From: Nocardia sp. NBC_00508
Lineage (GTDB): Bacteria; Actinomycetota; Actinomycetes; Mycobacteriales; Mycobacteriaceae
Direction of reading: 5' to 3'
DNA: 64,000 nucleotides
Assembly: GCF_036346875.1 (NCBI RefSeq)
Contig: NZ_CP107852.1
Coordinates: forward strand, 1,736,001 to 1,800,000
Shown: positions 9,348 to 18,064 of the stretch, piece after piece
Layout: every line of letters starts with the position of its first letter
Position numbering within the stretch: the first letter of the stretch is position 1
Made by a program: the position numbers and the translations under genes
Notes under the pieces: model-generated
Seen by the model: only the letters and a program-made list of their open reading frames with translations
Database searches by the model: none
Told to the model about the DNA's origin: nothing

Positions 9348-10271
9348 GTGATGACGATGGACTGGACACCAAAGGCGGAGATCCGACGCGGGCTGGGCCG
9401 TTTCGGTGTGTGGATCGCGCCGATGACACTGCTGCACACGCCGGTTGTCCGGCAGCGCGAACAGTTTCGGCGCATCGAGCGACTCGGATACGGCTCGGTA
9501 TGGACCGGCGAAGCTCCCACCTCGTCGCCCGTTGCCGGTCGAGAGATCTTCGCCCAGCTGGCCGTTACGCTGGCTGCCACTGAGCATCTCGTCGCCGGTG
9601 CCGGCATCGCGAACATCACCATGCGCGCCCCGGCGGCGATGCACGCCGCGGCCGTGACCCTCGCCGAGGCGTACCCGGGGCGGCTGGTTCTCGGCCTCGG
9701 GGGACACAGCGCCGACCGCCCGCTCGGCACGCTGCGTGACTATCTGGACGGCATGGATGAAGCCGCCGTGCGGATCCGGCCCGACGTGCGCTACCCCCGA
9801 GTCCTGGCGGCTCTGGGCCCCCAAATGCATCGGTTGGCGCACGATCGCGCTGACGGAGTGCATCCGTTCCTCCAGCCGGTCGAGCACACCGCGACCGCCC
9901 GCGCGGCGCTCGGCCCCGACGCCGTATTGATTCCACACCAGGCGCTGGTGCTCGACACCAATGCGGCCAGAGCGCGCGGACTGCTGCGCAGCTTCCTCGG
10001 ATCGGGCAGCCGCAATGTGGAGACCCCGTACACCCGGCACTACCGGCGGCTCGGGTACGTCGACGCCGACCTCGCCGACGGCCGCAGCGACCGCTTGGTC
10101 GACGCCCTTCTGGCCTGGGGAGACAAGGCTGCGGTTGCCACGCGCATCGAGCGGCATCTGGCCGAGGGCGCCGACCACGTGCTGCTGCATCCTTTGGCGC
10201 AGGAGTTGTCGGAGGCGGTCGACCAGCTGGAGCGGTTGGCTCCACTCCTGCTCGGGCAGCCTGCTGATTAA
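9348..10271 (+). CDS. LLM class F420-dependent oxidoreductase
   Basis: 307-residue member of the luciferase-like monooxygenase fold, of the TIGR03620-like F420-dependent type. Seen: GLGRFGVWIAPM at the N-terminus, LGYGSVWTGEA, the strand region AGAGIANITMRAPAAMHAAA, PGRLVLGLGGHS, and a C-terminal GADHVLLHPL. Substrate is unknown. Start choices are GTG 9348, ATG 9351 or ATG 9357; AAGGGTG lies just before the last, so 9357 may be the real start. It is divergent from the TetR gene and probably repressed by it. The TAA stop lies inside a relic of the tRNA-Lys anticodon loop. Confidence 0.9.
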   Translation: MMTMDWTPKAEIRRGLGRFGVWIAPMTLLHTPVVRQREQFRRIERLGYGSVWTGEAPTSSPVAGREIFAQLAVTLAATEHLVAGAGIANITMRAPAAMHAAAVTLAEAYPGRLVLGLGGHSADRPLGTLRDYLDGMDEAAVRIRPDVRYPRVLAALGPQMHRLAHDRADGVHPFLQPVEHTATARAALGPDAVLIPHQALVLDTNAARARGLLRSFLGSGSRNVETPYTRHYRRLGYVDADLADGRSDRLVDALLAWGDKAAVATRIERHLAEGADHVLLHPLAQELSEAVDQLERLAPLLLGQPAD

Positions 10272-10307
10272 GAGTCAGCTGCTCTGCCGATCGAGCTACG
10301 CCGGGGC
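10261..10307 (-). pseudogene. 5'-half relic of tRNA-Lys(CTT)
   Basis: On the minus strand the sequence contains a tRNA D-arm (GCTC-GATCGGCA-GAGC) and a complete anticodon arm (GCTGA-CTCTTAA-TCAGC, 10279 to 10263), with anticodon CTT at 10272-10270. It is preceded by an acceptor-like GCCCCGG. Similarity stops just after the start of the variable loop: there is no TTCGA T-loop and no matching 3' acceptor strand. The fragment overlaps the stop codon and last residues of the LLM oxidoreductase gene. It is not a functional tRNA. Confidence 0.75.
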
Positions 10308-10328
10308 TGGGTCGCAGTCGCCTCCAGG

Positions 10329-11300
10329 TCAGCCCGCGCCGTGCAGGTCCAGGATCTGCCCCAGGGCATGTTCCAGGGCGTAGCCGGAGTCGGCGGCGCC
10401 GCCCTTGACGTCGGCGTTGAGTGTCGCGACCACCTGGAGGGCCGAGCCGATGGTGGCCGGGGTCCAGCTGCGGGCTTGGGCCTGTGCCTTCTTCACTTTC
10501 CACGGCGGCATGCCGAGCTGCTGGGCGAGTTTGAACGGGTCGCCGCGCCCGGCGGAGCCGACGCGCGCGATGGTGTGCACCGAGTCGGCGAGCGCGTCGG
10601 CGAGCAGGACATGCGGCACGCCGCGGTCGTTCGCCCAGCGCAGCGCCTCCATCGCACCGGGTCGGTCCCCCGCGACGGCGAACTCGGCCACGTCGAACCC
10701 GGAGACTTCGGCCTTGCCGGAGTAGTAGCGACGCACGGCCGCGACGTCGATCTTCCCGCCGGTGTCGGTGACCAGCTGCCCGCACGCCGCCGCAAGCTCG
10801 CGCAGATCCGAGCCCACCGCCTCCAACACGACCTGCACGACCTCGCCGGACACCCGCACCCCCGCGTTGCGGAACTCCCCGCGCACGAACTCGACCCGCT
10901 CGGCGGCCCTGGTCAGCTTGGCGCAGTCGTGGGTGACGGCTCCGGCCTTCTGCAGGGTGGGCGCGAGCGCCTTCGCTCGCCCGCCGCCGGAGTGCAGGAC
11001 CACCAGCACCACACCCTCGACCGGGTTCTGCGCCGCCTCGGTGATCACCGCGACCGCGTCCTTGCCCGCCTCGGCTGCCGCCTCGAGGATGATCACCCGA
11101 TCCTCGGCGAACAGCGAGGGACTCAGCAGTTCGGCCAGCTCAGCGGTGCTCGCATCGCCAGCACGCAACCGATCCACCGGCACCGCGTCCGGATCCGGCG
11201 CCAACGCCCGAACCTGCGCCGTCACCGCACCCAGCGCCCGTTCGATCAGCAGCTCTTCTTCCCCGAGCACCAGGTGCACGGCCGCAGGATGCTCACTCAC
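10329..11300 (-). CDS. holA: DNA polymerase III subunit delta
   Basis: 323-residue clamp-loader delta subunit, which opens the beta sliding clamp during replication. It begins [16 protein letters not shown], as in the family, and has the AAA+-like delta domains with [16 protein letters not shown], followed by the collar domain ending [18 protein letters not shown]. Delta lacks a functional P-loop, as expected. In M. tuberculosis this gene lies directly between rpsT and comEC; here extra genes occur on both sides. It stands alone on the minus strand. Confidence 0.93.
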   Translation of the reverse strand: MSEHPAAVHLVLGEEELLIERALGAVTAQVRALAPDPDAVPVDRLRAGDASTAELAELLSPSLFAEDRVIILEAAAEAGKDAVAVITEAAQNPVEGVVLVVLHSGGGRAKALAPTLQKAGAVTHDCAKLTRAAERVEFVRGEFRNAGVRVSGEVVQVVLEAVGSDLRELAAACGQLVTDTGGKIDVAAVRRYYSGKAEVSGFDVAEFAVAGDRPGAMEALRWANDRGVPHVLLADALADSVHTIARVGSAGRGDPFKLAQQLGMPPWKVKKAQAQARSWTPATIGSALQVVATLNADVKGGAADSGYALEHALGQILDLHGAG

Positions 11301-11716
11301 CGCAACGCCTCCCCGACACCGGCCTCCACCGGCCCGAGGGCTGTGCCGTATCAGTCCACTCCTCGCGCGCGTTCACAGCCCGATCCTACGATCCGCCACT
11401 GACACACCGTCCCCTCCGGGCGGTGGAACGGGAGACGTGAACCCGCCGACCCTGGACGTCGACGAGCAGGCGACGGACCTGGACTCGGTCGAGTGGCTGG
11501 ATTCGTCGGGACCGGGAACTGCGAGGCGGTAGGGATCGAGCCGCACCACGCGAACTCACGCGAGTGCGCAGCCGTGCGGAAAAGCCCAGGCGGCACCAAC
11601 ACTCCCGGGCCAGCTGTGGCCTGGCCCAGATCGTCGTGGGCGCTCACCGTACCGTCGTAGGGGAGCAACAGTTGCCATGCCGTTAGGGAAATGTACCGAC
11701 CAGAGAGGTCCGAGAG
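11301..11716. other. Intergenic region holA/methyltransferase
   Basis: 416 bp between divergent holA and the UbiE-like gene. It holds a possible 31-codon frame (11437-11532). No repeat, RNA or clear operator is seen otherwise. The last ~100 bp must contain the methyltransferase promoter. Confidence 0.5.
11437..11532 (+). CDS. Possible 31-residue peptide gene
   Basis: A GTG at 11437 preceded by GGGAG opens a 31-codon frame ending in TAG at 11532. The peptide is acidic (LDVDEQATDLDSVEWLDSSG) and ends GPGTARR. Third codon positions are mostly G or C until the last few codons, unlike the other frames here. It lies 184 bp upstream of a UbiE-like methyltransferase gene. It could be a true small peptide, a RiPP-like precursor or the tail of a lost gene. 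No family is recognised, and the Shine-Dalgarno spacing is short. Confidence 0.25.
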   Translation: MNPPTLDVDEQATDLDSVEWLDSSGPGTARR

Positions 11717-12424
11717 ATGACAAGTGACCGACTAGCTCACGGCAAAGGCTCCGAAGTACACGGGATCTTCCAGAAGATCGCCGGGTACTACGACCGGATG
11801 AACTTCGTCATGACGCTCGGCCGCCATGCACGATGGTGCCGGGAAGTGGCCGAGCGTGTCGCACCACCCGCGGGTGGACAACTCTTGGATATCGCTACGG
11901 GCACAGGTGTGATCGCCTTGGCGGCGGCGCAGCGGTACCCCTCCGTCACCGTGACAGGTGTCGACTTCTCGGAAGAGATGCTGACTCGTGCAATGACCAA
12001 GTCCGGGGCAGACGCGGTTCGATGGCGCCACGCAGATGCAGCCCGTCTGCCGTTCGAGGACGAGTCTTTCGACGGGGTTACGGAAGGCTATCTCCTCCGG
12101 AACGTCGAAGACCTGGCCGGAGTGCTTCGCGAACAGCACCGAGTTCTCAAGCCCGGCGGCCGGATTGTCATACTCGAAACTTGCCCCCCGAGCGGCCCGG
12201 TGAAGCCGGTCGTGGAGTGGGGAATGCGTATAGTCGTTCCGCTGCTGGGGCAGATAGTGGCTCGCGACCGGTCGTCCTACACCTATCTCGAATCCAGCAC
12301 GCTCGCCTTCGATTCACCACAACATGTCGCCAATGTTCTGGGCGGCCTCGGTTTTCACAGCATCGGGTGGAGCAAGAAATTCTTCGGCACCAACGTCATC
12401 CTGTGGGCCACCAAATCGAGCTGA
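11717..12424 (+). CDS. UbiE/MenG-like class I methyltransferase
   Basis: 235-residue SAM-dependent methyltransferase resembling demethylmenaquinone methyltransferase. Motif I is LLDIATGTGVIALAAA, motif post-I VTGVDFSEEML, and VLKPGGRIVILET follows. The UbiE-type start FQKIAGYYDRMNFVMTLG is present, but the late motif reads YTYLESS instead of YxYLPES. The ATG at 11717 follows GAGAGGTCCGAGAG, a good ribosome-binding site. Codon use is less GC3-biased than in neighbouring genes, and the gene interrupts the holA-comEC order, so it may have been acquired. A primary role in menaquinone synthesis is unproven; it may act in a different pathway. Confidence 0.8.
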   Translation: MTSDRLAHGKGSEVHGIFQKIAGYYDRMNFVMTLGRHARWCREVAERVAPPAGGQLLDIATGTGVIALAAAQRYPSVTVTGVDFSEEMLTRAMTKSGADAVRWRHADAARLPFEDESFDGVTEGYLLRNVEDLAGVLREQHRVLKPGGRIVILETCPPSGPVKPVVEWGMRIVVPLLGQIVARDRSSYTYLESSTLAFDSPQHVANVLGGLGFHSIGWSKKFFGTNVILWATKSS

Positions 12425-12583
12425 TGAGGTTCGAGTTCCGAGCCGCTGCCACGGGCCGGATTGTGCTGCCGTCGACGTAAGTCCGTGACCGCGTCCGGCC
12501 GTTGTCGCTGCACGTCCGATCAGCACGATCCGCGCCGAAGAACGTCAGCAGACGCGAGGGTGGAGTATCCATAGCTCCGCCTG

Positions 12584-15307
12584 TCAGCGTGAATTGGTAA
12601 TACGCAGACGCCCATCCTCGCTTCCGACCGCGATGTCGCCGTTCCGGTCTGTCCGAGCCACCGTTGTGCCGAGAGCGGACAAGTCCGCGAGAACGGTGGG
12701 GTTCGGGTGTCCGAATGTATTGTCTGCGCCGACACTGATCAGCACTAGGCCGGGGCGCACCGCTTCGAGAAATTCCTTTGTGGTGGTGCGTGATCCGTGA
12801 TGCGGAAGTTTGAGGATATCGGCTTGGATGGGGATTCCGGCGCGCATCAGCCTACGCTGCGCGGGGGCCTCGATATCCCCCGTGAGCAGGATCCGGCCTG
12901 CCGGAGTGCGGGCGGCTACCACCACCGAACGGTCGTTGGCGTCCTCGGTTTCGGCGCCAGGAATCGGCCGTGGCCCGGTTCTGGACGGCGCCAGCACCTC
13001 GATTTCGACTGCCCCGAAATCCAATAGGTGTCCGGCCGACAACTCCAGCAGGGGTACGCCTGCGTTTCTGGCCACGGCGGCGACCTCCGCAATACCGGTG
13101 ACCGGGGCACGCTGTCCGCCGCCGTCGCCTCGATACGTCGTACGCCCGTAGCCATTCGGGTCACAAGGGTTTTGCGTCCGCGACGAAGCGAAATCCGCGG
13201 GGCGTTCGTAACCTCCCTGTGCCCGACTCCGCGCGTCGCCCGGACCGATGAACGGACGGATCTGGCCGCCGTCAGCGTGGCTGCTCCCAGCATTGATGTG
13301 CCCGTGCGCACTTGCCGCAGGTCTCACCGAAGTCATCGCTCCGCATCCGAGGCTGGCTCGCGGGGGCGGGCGAGTTTGTTCGGGCGCCATGAGTGGGGGA
13401 ACCCCATCGAGTTCGTGGATGCCGACGGCTATCGCATCGACCGTGCGGTCGTGTAGCGCGCCGGCGAGTCCGCCGATGTGGTCGGCGTGGGGATGGGTGA
13501 GGATCAGCAGCGGGATACGCGAAATGTTCAGGCGATCCAGGCAGTTCCGCATCGGACGCGGGTCGGGTCCGACGTCGATGACGATGGCGGACCCGGGCCG
13601 GACCGCGAGGGCGAGGCCGTCGCCTTGGCCGACGTCGCATGCCGCGATGACCCAGCCGTTCGGCGGCCAGCCGGGGTGCCAGAGGCGGACCGGAATGAGC
13701 ACCGCCGCGATGCCGAGCACCATCGCGGCGGCGATCCGGCGCACAGCCTGCGCGCGCAATGCGGCGATGGCAACCGCGATGGCAGCGCCCGCGATCAGTC
13801 CGCCCATGAGACCGCCCGGAACTGTGACGGATGCGCCAGGAAGCGCTGCCGTGTGTCGGGCGACCGTGAGCAACCACCACAACGGCGGCGCCGCGCAGTG
13901 CAGGACGAGCACGGCAAGCGGTGACCACGGGCAGGACAGCACCGCGCCGCTGGCCCCGATAACCGTGATCGGCGCGACGACCGGCGCCACGAGAACATTC
14001 GCGAGCACCGCGACCAGGCTGAGTCGCCCGGTGAGTGCGATCATGATCGGCATCGTCACCACGAACGCCCCGGCGGAGACCGCGACGATTTCGGCGGGTA
14101 CCCGCCACCATCCTCGGGCGCGCAGCCAGTCAGCCCAGCTGGGTGCCAGCAGGATCAAGCCACCGGTCGCGACTACCGATAACGCGAAACCGGCGTCGAC
14201 GGCGAGTCCGGGCCACAGGGCCAGTAGCGCGATGATTGCCGCGCACAGCGCGGGCAGCGCCTGTTTTCGGCGACCGGTGAGTACGGCCATTACGGTGATC
14301 GCACCCATCGCACCCGCGCGCAGCACGCTCGGGTCCGGCCGCGCGATCACCACGAACATGAGCAGCGCCGCGGCGGCTACGACCGCTGCGGCGCGCGGTC
14401 CGAGCGTGAGCAGGCGCACGGCGGACAACACGACCGAAAGCAAGATCGTGAAGTTCGCACCGCTGACCACCGTGAGATGTTGCAACCCAGCGATTTCGAA
14501 GTCGTCGCGCAGGTGGCCGGACAGTGCCGAGGTATCGCCGACGACGAGCGCGGGCAACAGGCCGGCGGCGTCGGGTGAGAGTGCCCGCGCAGCCGACGCC
14601 GCGAAGTCGGCACGGATCGAATTCGCGATGCGCTGCCACCAGGGCAGCGGCCCCGCAACCCTCGGCGGCGCCTGTGCGTGCAGCGCCACGACGGTGAGGT
14701 CGGATCGGATCGGAAGATCCACCCTGGCCCGGAACTCGACCGGCCTGCCCGGCAATACCTCGGACCACTCGGGTCCGGAGGCAAGGACCACCACTGCGCC
14801 ACCGGCGCGTACCGTCATGCCACCGCGCCGGTACTCCCGCAGATCCGCCCTGACGACCCACTCCCGATTGTCACCGAAAGCATTGTTGCGCAGCGGTTTC
14901 GGGTCGTCTGTCGGCGTGACCACCACACCCAGCGACAGCCCCGGTACCGCCCGCAGCGGGTGAGTGGCCACACGATGTTCCCGCCATGCCGCCGCGGCGG
15001 CGAACCCTGCGCCCAGGACCACGGCAGCCAGCGCCACTACCGCCACTGCCCGCCGACGTTCATCGCGATGCGCGACCGCCCACAGCAGCAGCGCCCACAG
15101 CCCGATGGCCAGCACCGCCAATGCCGAGCTCACCGCGAGCCCGGCCTTCCAGCCCGCCGTCAGCGTCACAATCGTTGCACCCCAACAACACAACGCGGCG
15201 GGCAGCAGTCGGGCGTCGAGCACCTGAAATGCACCGTCATGGCCGTCCGCTCCCGCATCCTCCACCGGACCGCCCGGGGCTACCTCGCCCTGCCGATCGG
15301 CGTTCAT
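12584..15307 (-). CDS. comEC: ComEC/Rec2 family DNA-uptake channel protein
   Basis: 907-residue polytopic membrane protein. Order: N-terminal membrane helices, an extracytoplasmic DUF4131 region, the competence domain with many helices (residues ~230-530), then a metallo-beta-lactamase domain with LILTHPHADHIGGL, LLTGDIE and LKLPHHGS. In competent bacteria ComEC carries single-stranded DNA across the membrane. Its role in Nocardia is not established. Residues ~636-735 form a Gly/Arg/Ser-rich segment within the MBL domain that interrupts the usual fold; the frame is kept. comEA lies immediately upstream with a 4-bp ATGA overlap, so the two are translationally coupled. Confidence 0.92.
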   Translation of the reverse strand: MNADRQGEVAPGGPVEDAGADGHDGAFQVLDARLLPAALCCWGATIVTLTAGWKAGLAVSSALAVLAIGLWALLLWAVAHRDERRRAVAVVALAAVVLGAGFAAAAAWREHRVATHPLRAVPGLSLGVVVTPTDDPKPLRNNAFGDNREWVVRADLREYRRGGMTVRAGGAVVVLASGPEWSEVLPGRPVEFRARVDLPIRSDLTVVALHAQAPPRVAGPLPWWQRIANSIRADFAASAARALSPDAAGLLPALVVGDTSALSGHLRDDFEIAGLQHLTVVSGANFTILLSVVLSAVRLLTLGPRAAAVVAAAALLMFVVIARPDPSVLRAGAMGAITVMAVLTGRRKQALPALCAAIIALLALWPGLAVDAGFALSVVATGGLILLAPSWADWLRARGWWRVPAEIVAVSAGAFVVTMPIMIALTGRLSLVAVLANVLVAPVVAPITVIGASGAVLSCPWSPLAVLVLHCAAPPLWWLLTVARHTAALPGASVTVPGGLMGGLIAGAAIAVAIAALRAQAVRRIAAAMVLGIAAVLIPVRLWHPGWPPNGWVIAACDVGQGDGLALAVRPGSAIVIDVGPDPRPMRNCLDRLNISRIPLLILTHPHADHIGGLAGALHDRTVDAIAVGIHELDGVPPLMAPEQTRPPPRASLGCGAMTSVRPAASAHGHINAGSSHADGGQIRPFIGPGDARSRAQGGYERPADFASSRTQNPCDPNGYGRTTYRGDGGGQRAPVTGIAEVAAVARNAGVPLLELSAGHLLDFGAVEIEVLAPSRTGPRPIPGAETEDANDRSVVVAARTPAGRILLTGDIEAPAQRRLMRAGIPIQADILKLPHHGSRTTTKEFLEAVRPGLVLISVGADNTFGHPNPTVLADLSALGTTVARTDRNGDIAVGSEDGRLRITNSR
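13100..13402 (-). other. In-frame ~100-codon insertion inside comEC
   Basis: Between IAVGIHELDGVP and TGIAEVAAVARNAGVPL the ComEC MBL domain carries about 100 low-complexity residues (MAPEQTRPPPRASLGCG, then SHADGGQIRPFIGPGDARS and ASSRTQNPCDPNGYGR). ComEC relatives normally have a short loop here. The composition is unlike the rest of the gene. No target-site duplication is obvious. Confidence 0.5.
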
Positions 15308-16350
15308 ACCGTCACCAGATCCCGCAACCGGGCAAGGCGGGCCGGGCCGATGCCGTCGACCTCACCGAGTTGCTCGACGGAGGTGAAGCGCCCGTTGGTC
15401 GTACGCCAAGCGATGATGGCACGTGCGGTGATGGGCCCGACGCCGGGAAGGGCATCCAGTTCGGACTCGGATGCCGTGTTGAGGTCGACCTTGCCCGCCC
15501 GAGTCGACGGGCGGCCCGGTGTGGCCGCGGAACCGGACGACGGACGACCACCAGCGCCGATAGTCGTGCTGCCCGGCTGTGGGCCTGGGTTCGGTGTGAC
15601 CGGACCGACCAGCACCTGGTCGCCGTCCGACAGCCGTTGGGCCAGGTTCAGACCGCTGGTGTCGGCCCCTTCGCTCGGCCCGCCCGCCGCCGCGAGAGCG
15701 TCGGCGACGCGCGATCCCTCGGGGAGACGTACCAGACCGGTGTGCTGGACGAGTCCGACGACGCTGACAACCAATTCGGGTGTCGCATCGCCCGCGTCAC
15801 CCGACATCGGCGTTGCGCCAGGTGCGGCAATGGCACTCGCCGGGGCAGCCACACCGGATGGTCCCGCAGCGAGTGTCTGCCGCGTTACCGGCACCGGTGG
15901 GACCGGCTGAGTGATCGGCCGCTCGCGGAACACGATCACCCCGGCGACCACCATCGCGGCGAGCCCGGCCAGCGCGAGGGTGCGCATACCGCGACGACCC
16001 GGATCGAGCCGGATGCTCCGGAACCGTTCCGGGACCACACGATCCCGCCAACGCGGTCCGGCCGCGGGTTCTTCCAGCCAGCCGGGAGACCGCACGCGAC
16101 CGACATCGATCTCGTCCTCTCCACCAGGCTCCTGGTCGGCAGGCAGCCGCCCGAGATCCCACTTTCCCGCCCAGTCCGCATGATCGTCCGACCGCGGCTC
16201 GCTCGCCCCAGCGGCGTCCTCGGAGAATCCCCGGTCCCGCACCGATCTCCGCCCGCCGCCTCGTCCCGGCCCGGGCGCACTTGCACCGACCCGGGCGGTC
16301 AGGTCGCCCAGCCGCCGTCGCACCCGCTCGCGTTCGTCCTGTCGTGACAT
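15304..16350 (-). CDS. comEA: ComEA family helix-hairpin-helix DNA-binding protein
   Basis: 348-residue membrane-anchored DNA receptor. Order: a charged cytosolic N-terminus (~150 residues), one membrane helix (MRTLALAGLAAMVVAGVIVF), a linker, an SLBB domain (VVGLVQHTGLVRLPEGSRV), a Gly/Ser/Pro linker, and a C-terminal helix-hairpin-helix domain (LNTASESELDALPGVGP). The ATG at 16350 (MSRQDERERVRRRL) is preferred; an upstream frame to 16620 lacks conserved sequence. It overlaps comEC by 4 bp. The long cytosolic N-terminus is typical of actinobacterial ComEA. Confidence 0.9.
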   Translation of the reverse strand: MSRQDERERVRRRLGDLTARVGASAPGPGRGGGRRSVRDRGFSEDAAGASEPRSDDHADWAGKWDLGRLPADQEPGGEDEIDVGRVRSPGWLEEPAAGPRWRDRVVPERFRSIRLDPGRRGMRTLALAGLAAMVVAGVIVFRERPITQPVPPVPVTRQTLAAGPSGVAAPASAIAAPGATPMSGDAGDATPELVVSVVGLVQHTGLVRLPEGSRVADALAAAGGPSEGADTSGLNLAQRLSDGDQVLVGPVTPNPGPQPGSTTIGAGGRPSSGSAATPGRPSTRAGKVDLNTASESELDALPGVGPITARAIIAWRTTNGRFTSVEQLGEVDGIGPARLARLRDLVTV

Positions 16351-16645
16351 GGCGGCGACGCTAGTGCCGCCGCGCGGCAGAAAGATTCGCCCGAACAGCC
16401 GATTCAAGAAACCTGTTGATAGCCGCCGCGCTGTGCACAACCCGGCCCGACAGTCGCATCCATGCCCCGTGACTCGGCGACGGAAGCCGCCGCACACCAG
16501 CGTGGCCACGCCGCGGCTACGGGAGTCGCTCCGGCCACGCGATGACCAGCGTTGCGGGAGGGCAGTCCCGATGGGGACGTAGGCCACCGCCTGACACAAA
16601 TCCGGACTGCCGCGGATCACACCCGCACGTCGGAGACCCGGTGCC

Positions 16646-17152
16646 TCAGCGCATATCCTTGGCGAAGCAGTTCGACAGCGGCAGAACCTCGTACGGGGAG
16701 AAGATCGGGATGCGGTAGTAGCCGCTGCGTTCGTAGAAGCGGACGGCTTCCGGTTGCAGGTGGCCGGTCTGCAGGATCAGGCGAGGGCGTCCGGCCGCGC
16801 GGGCGGCGTCCTCGGCAGCGCCGAGCAGCAGCGCCGCGGCTCCCGAACCGCGGTGCGCCGGACGGACGAACATCCGCTTGACCTCGAGATCCTCCGCGTT
16901 CCAGCGGATCGCGGTGTGGCCGACCGGCCCGTCCGAGTACGCGACGAATGTGCGGTGCACGGTGCCGGGATCGACGGCATTCGAGCTGGTGCGCAGCGTC
17001 TTCGCCAGGTAGGCGTAGCGCGGTCGGACTTCGGCGGCCATCTCCGCGCGTAACGTCACCGCATCCGGGTGTTCCCAGTCGACCGACATCACGGTCAGCG
17101 GTGGACGAACCGGCGGCTGCGCGGAGCTGGTCATTCCCTTGACGCTAACCAT
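16646..17152 (-). CDS. GNAT family N-acetyltransferase
   Basis: 168-residue acetyltransferase with the acetyl-CoA site in VKRMFVRPAHRGSGAAALLL (the R/Q-x-x-G-x-G/A motif) and the family C-terminal FYERSGYYRIPIFSPY. The acceptor substrate is unknown. In M. tuberculosis the same position between comEA and the DegV gene is held by eis, an aminoglycoside/protein acetyltransferase of about 400 residues. This gene is much shorter and not an Eis orthologue. Start choices are ATG 17152 or ATG 17134. Confidence 0.88.
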   Translation of the reverse strand: MVSVKGMTSSAQPPVRPPLTVMSVDWEHPDAVTLRAEMAAEVRPRYAYLAKTLRTSSNAVDPGTVHRTFVAYSDGPVGHTAIRWNAEDLEVKRMFVRPAHRGSGAAALLLGAAEDAARAAGRPRLILQTGHLQPEAVRFYERSGYYRIPIFSPYEVLPLSNCFAKDMR

Positions 17153-17218
17153 ACCTTCGGCGGCACGCGCGAATTCGAATCATCAAGATTGTTGCGCGAG
17201 CGCACACTTCGGTGCGCA

Positions 17219-18061
17219 TCAGGCGCAACCACCGGGGATGACGAGCACGCCGATGGCGCCGAGCCCGAGATGCACCGCCAGCGCGGGGCCGAACTCGGCG
17301 ACGATGAGTTCACGGATACCCGGAATGCGTTCGCGGAGCTGACCCGCGATAGTGTGCGCGGCGTCCTCGGCACCGAGGTGCTGCACCGCCACCGCCGCGC
17401 CGTCGTCACCGGCCGCGTCGACGGCCGCGGCTATGAGTTTCGTGTACGCCTTGGAGCGGGTGCGGACCTTCTCGCGCAGTTCGAGACGCCCCTCGACTAT
17501 GTGCAGCAGCGGCTTGGTGACCAACTCGGTTCCGAAGAACGCCGCCGCCGTCGACAGCCTGCCACCGCGGCGCAGCTGCTCGGTGCGATTGACCAGGATG
17601 AACGTCCTGGCGCGGGCAGCGGCGGCCACCGCCGCGTCGTAGACGACGTCCAGCGGCGCCCCGGCCCGCGCCCGCCGAGCGGCGGCCAGGGCGGGCAGCC
17701 CGGTGGCCAGCCCCGCACCCAGCGAATCGACCAACCGGACCCGATCGGCGGCGTCCATATCGCGCACGGCCTGCCGACCGGCCTCCCAGGTTCCGGACAA
17801 CTGCCGCGAAAGGTGCACCGCCACAACGCCGTCGCCGCCGCTGCGGGCCAACCCCTGCTCGTACACGGCGCGCAACTCGCCGGGGGAAGCAGCCGAGGTG
17901 GTCACGGTGTCCGTGGCGTAGTCGACGTCGACCGGGTCGACACCTTCTCTTATCGCCCGGTCACCGATCAGGACGTGCAGTGGGACGACGGCGATATCCA
18001 GCTCGTGGAGGTGTTCGGCGGGGAGGCTGGCGGATGAATCGGTGACGACCACGACAGCCAC
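17219..18061 (-). CDS. DegV family fatty-acid-binding protein
   Basis: 280-residue cytosolic protein of the DegV fold. It begins VVVVTDSSASLP, has the ligand-pocket motif TTSAASPGEL near residues 55-65, HLSRQLSGTWEAGRQA, and a C-terminal FGPALAVHLGLGAIGVLV. In other bacteria DegV/FakB proteins bind fatty acids and hand them to the FakA kinase. No kinase gene is adjacent here. It is next to octT, 3 bp apart, in the order conserved with M. tuberculosis, which suggests a link to lipid or methylglucose lipopolysaccharide metabolism. Confidence 0.92.
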   Translation of the reverse strand: MAVVVVTDSSASLPAEHLHELDIAVVPLHVLIGDRAIREGVDPVDVDYATDTVTTSAASPGELRAVYEQGLARSGGDGVVAVHLSRQLSGTWEAGRQAVRDMDAADRVRLVDSLGAGLATGLPALAAARRARAGAPLDVVYDAAVAAAARARTFILVNRTEQLRRGGRLSTAAAFFGTELVTKPLLHIVEGRLELREKVRTRSKAYTKLIAAAVDAAGDDGAAVAVQHLGAEDAAHTIAGQLRERIPGIRELIVAEFGPALAVHLGLGAIGVLVIPGGCA

Positions 18062-18064
18062 GGA

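Noticed and set aside
12425..12480. GAGGTTCGAGTTCC resembling a tRNA T-arm
   Set aside because: The flanking bases do not pair as a 5-bp T-stem and no anticodon arm is nearby.
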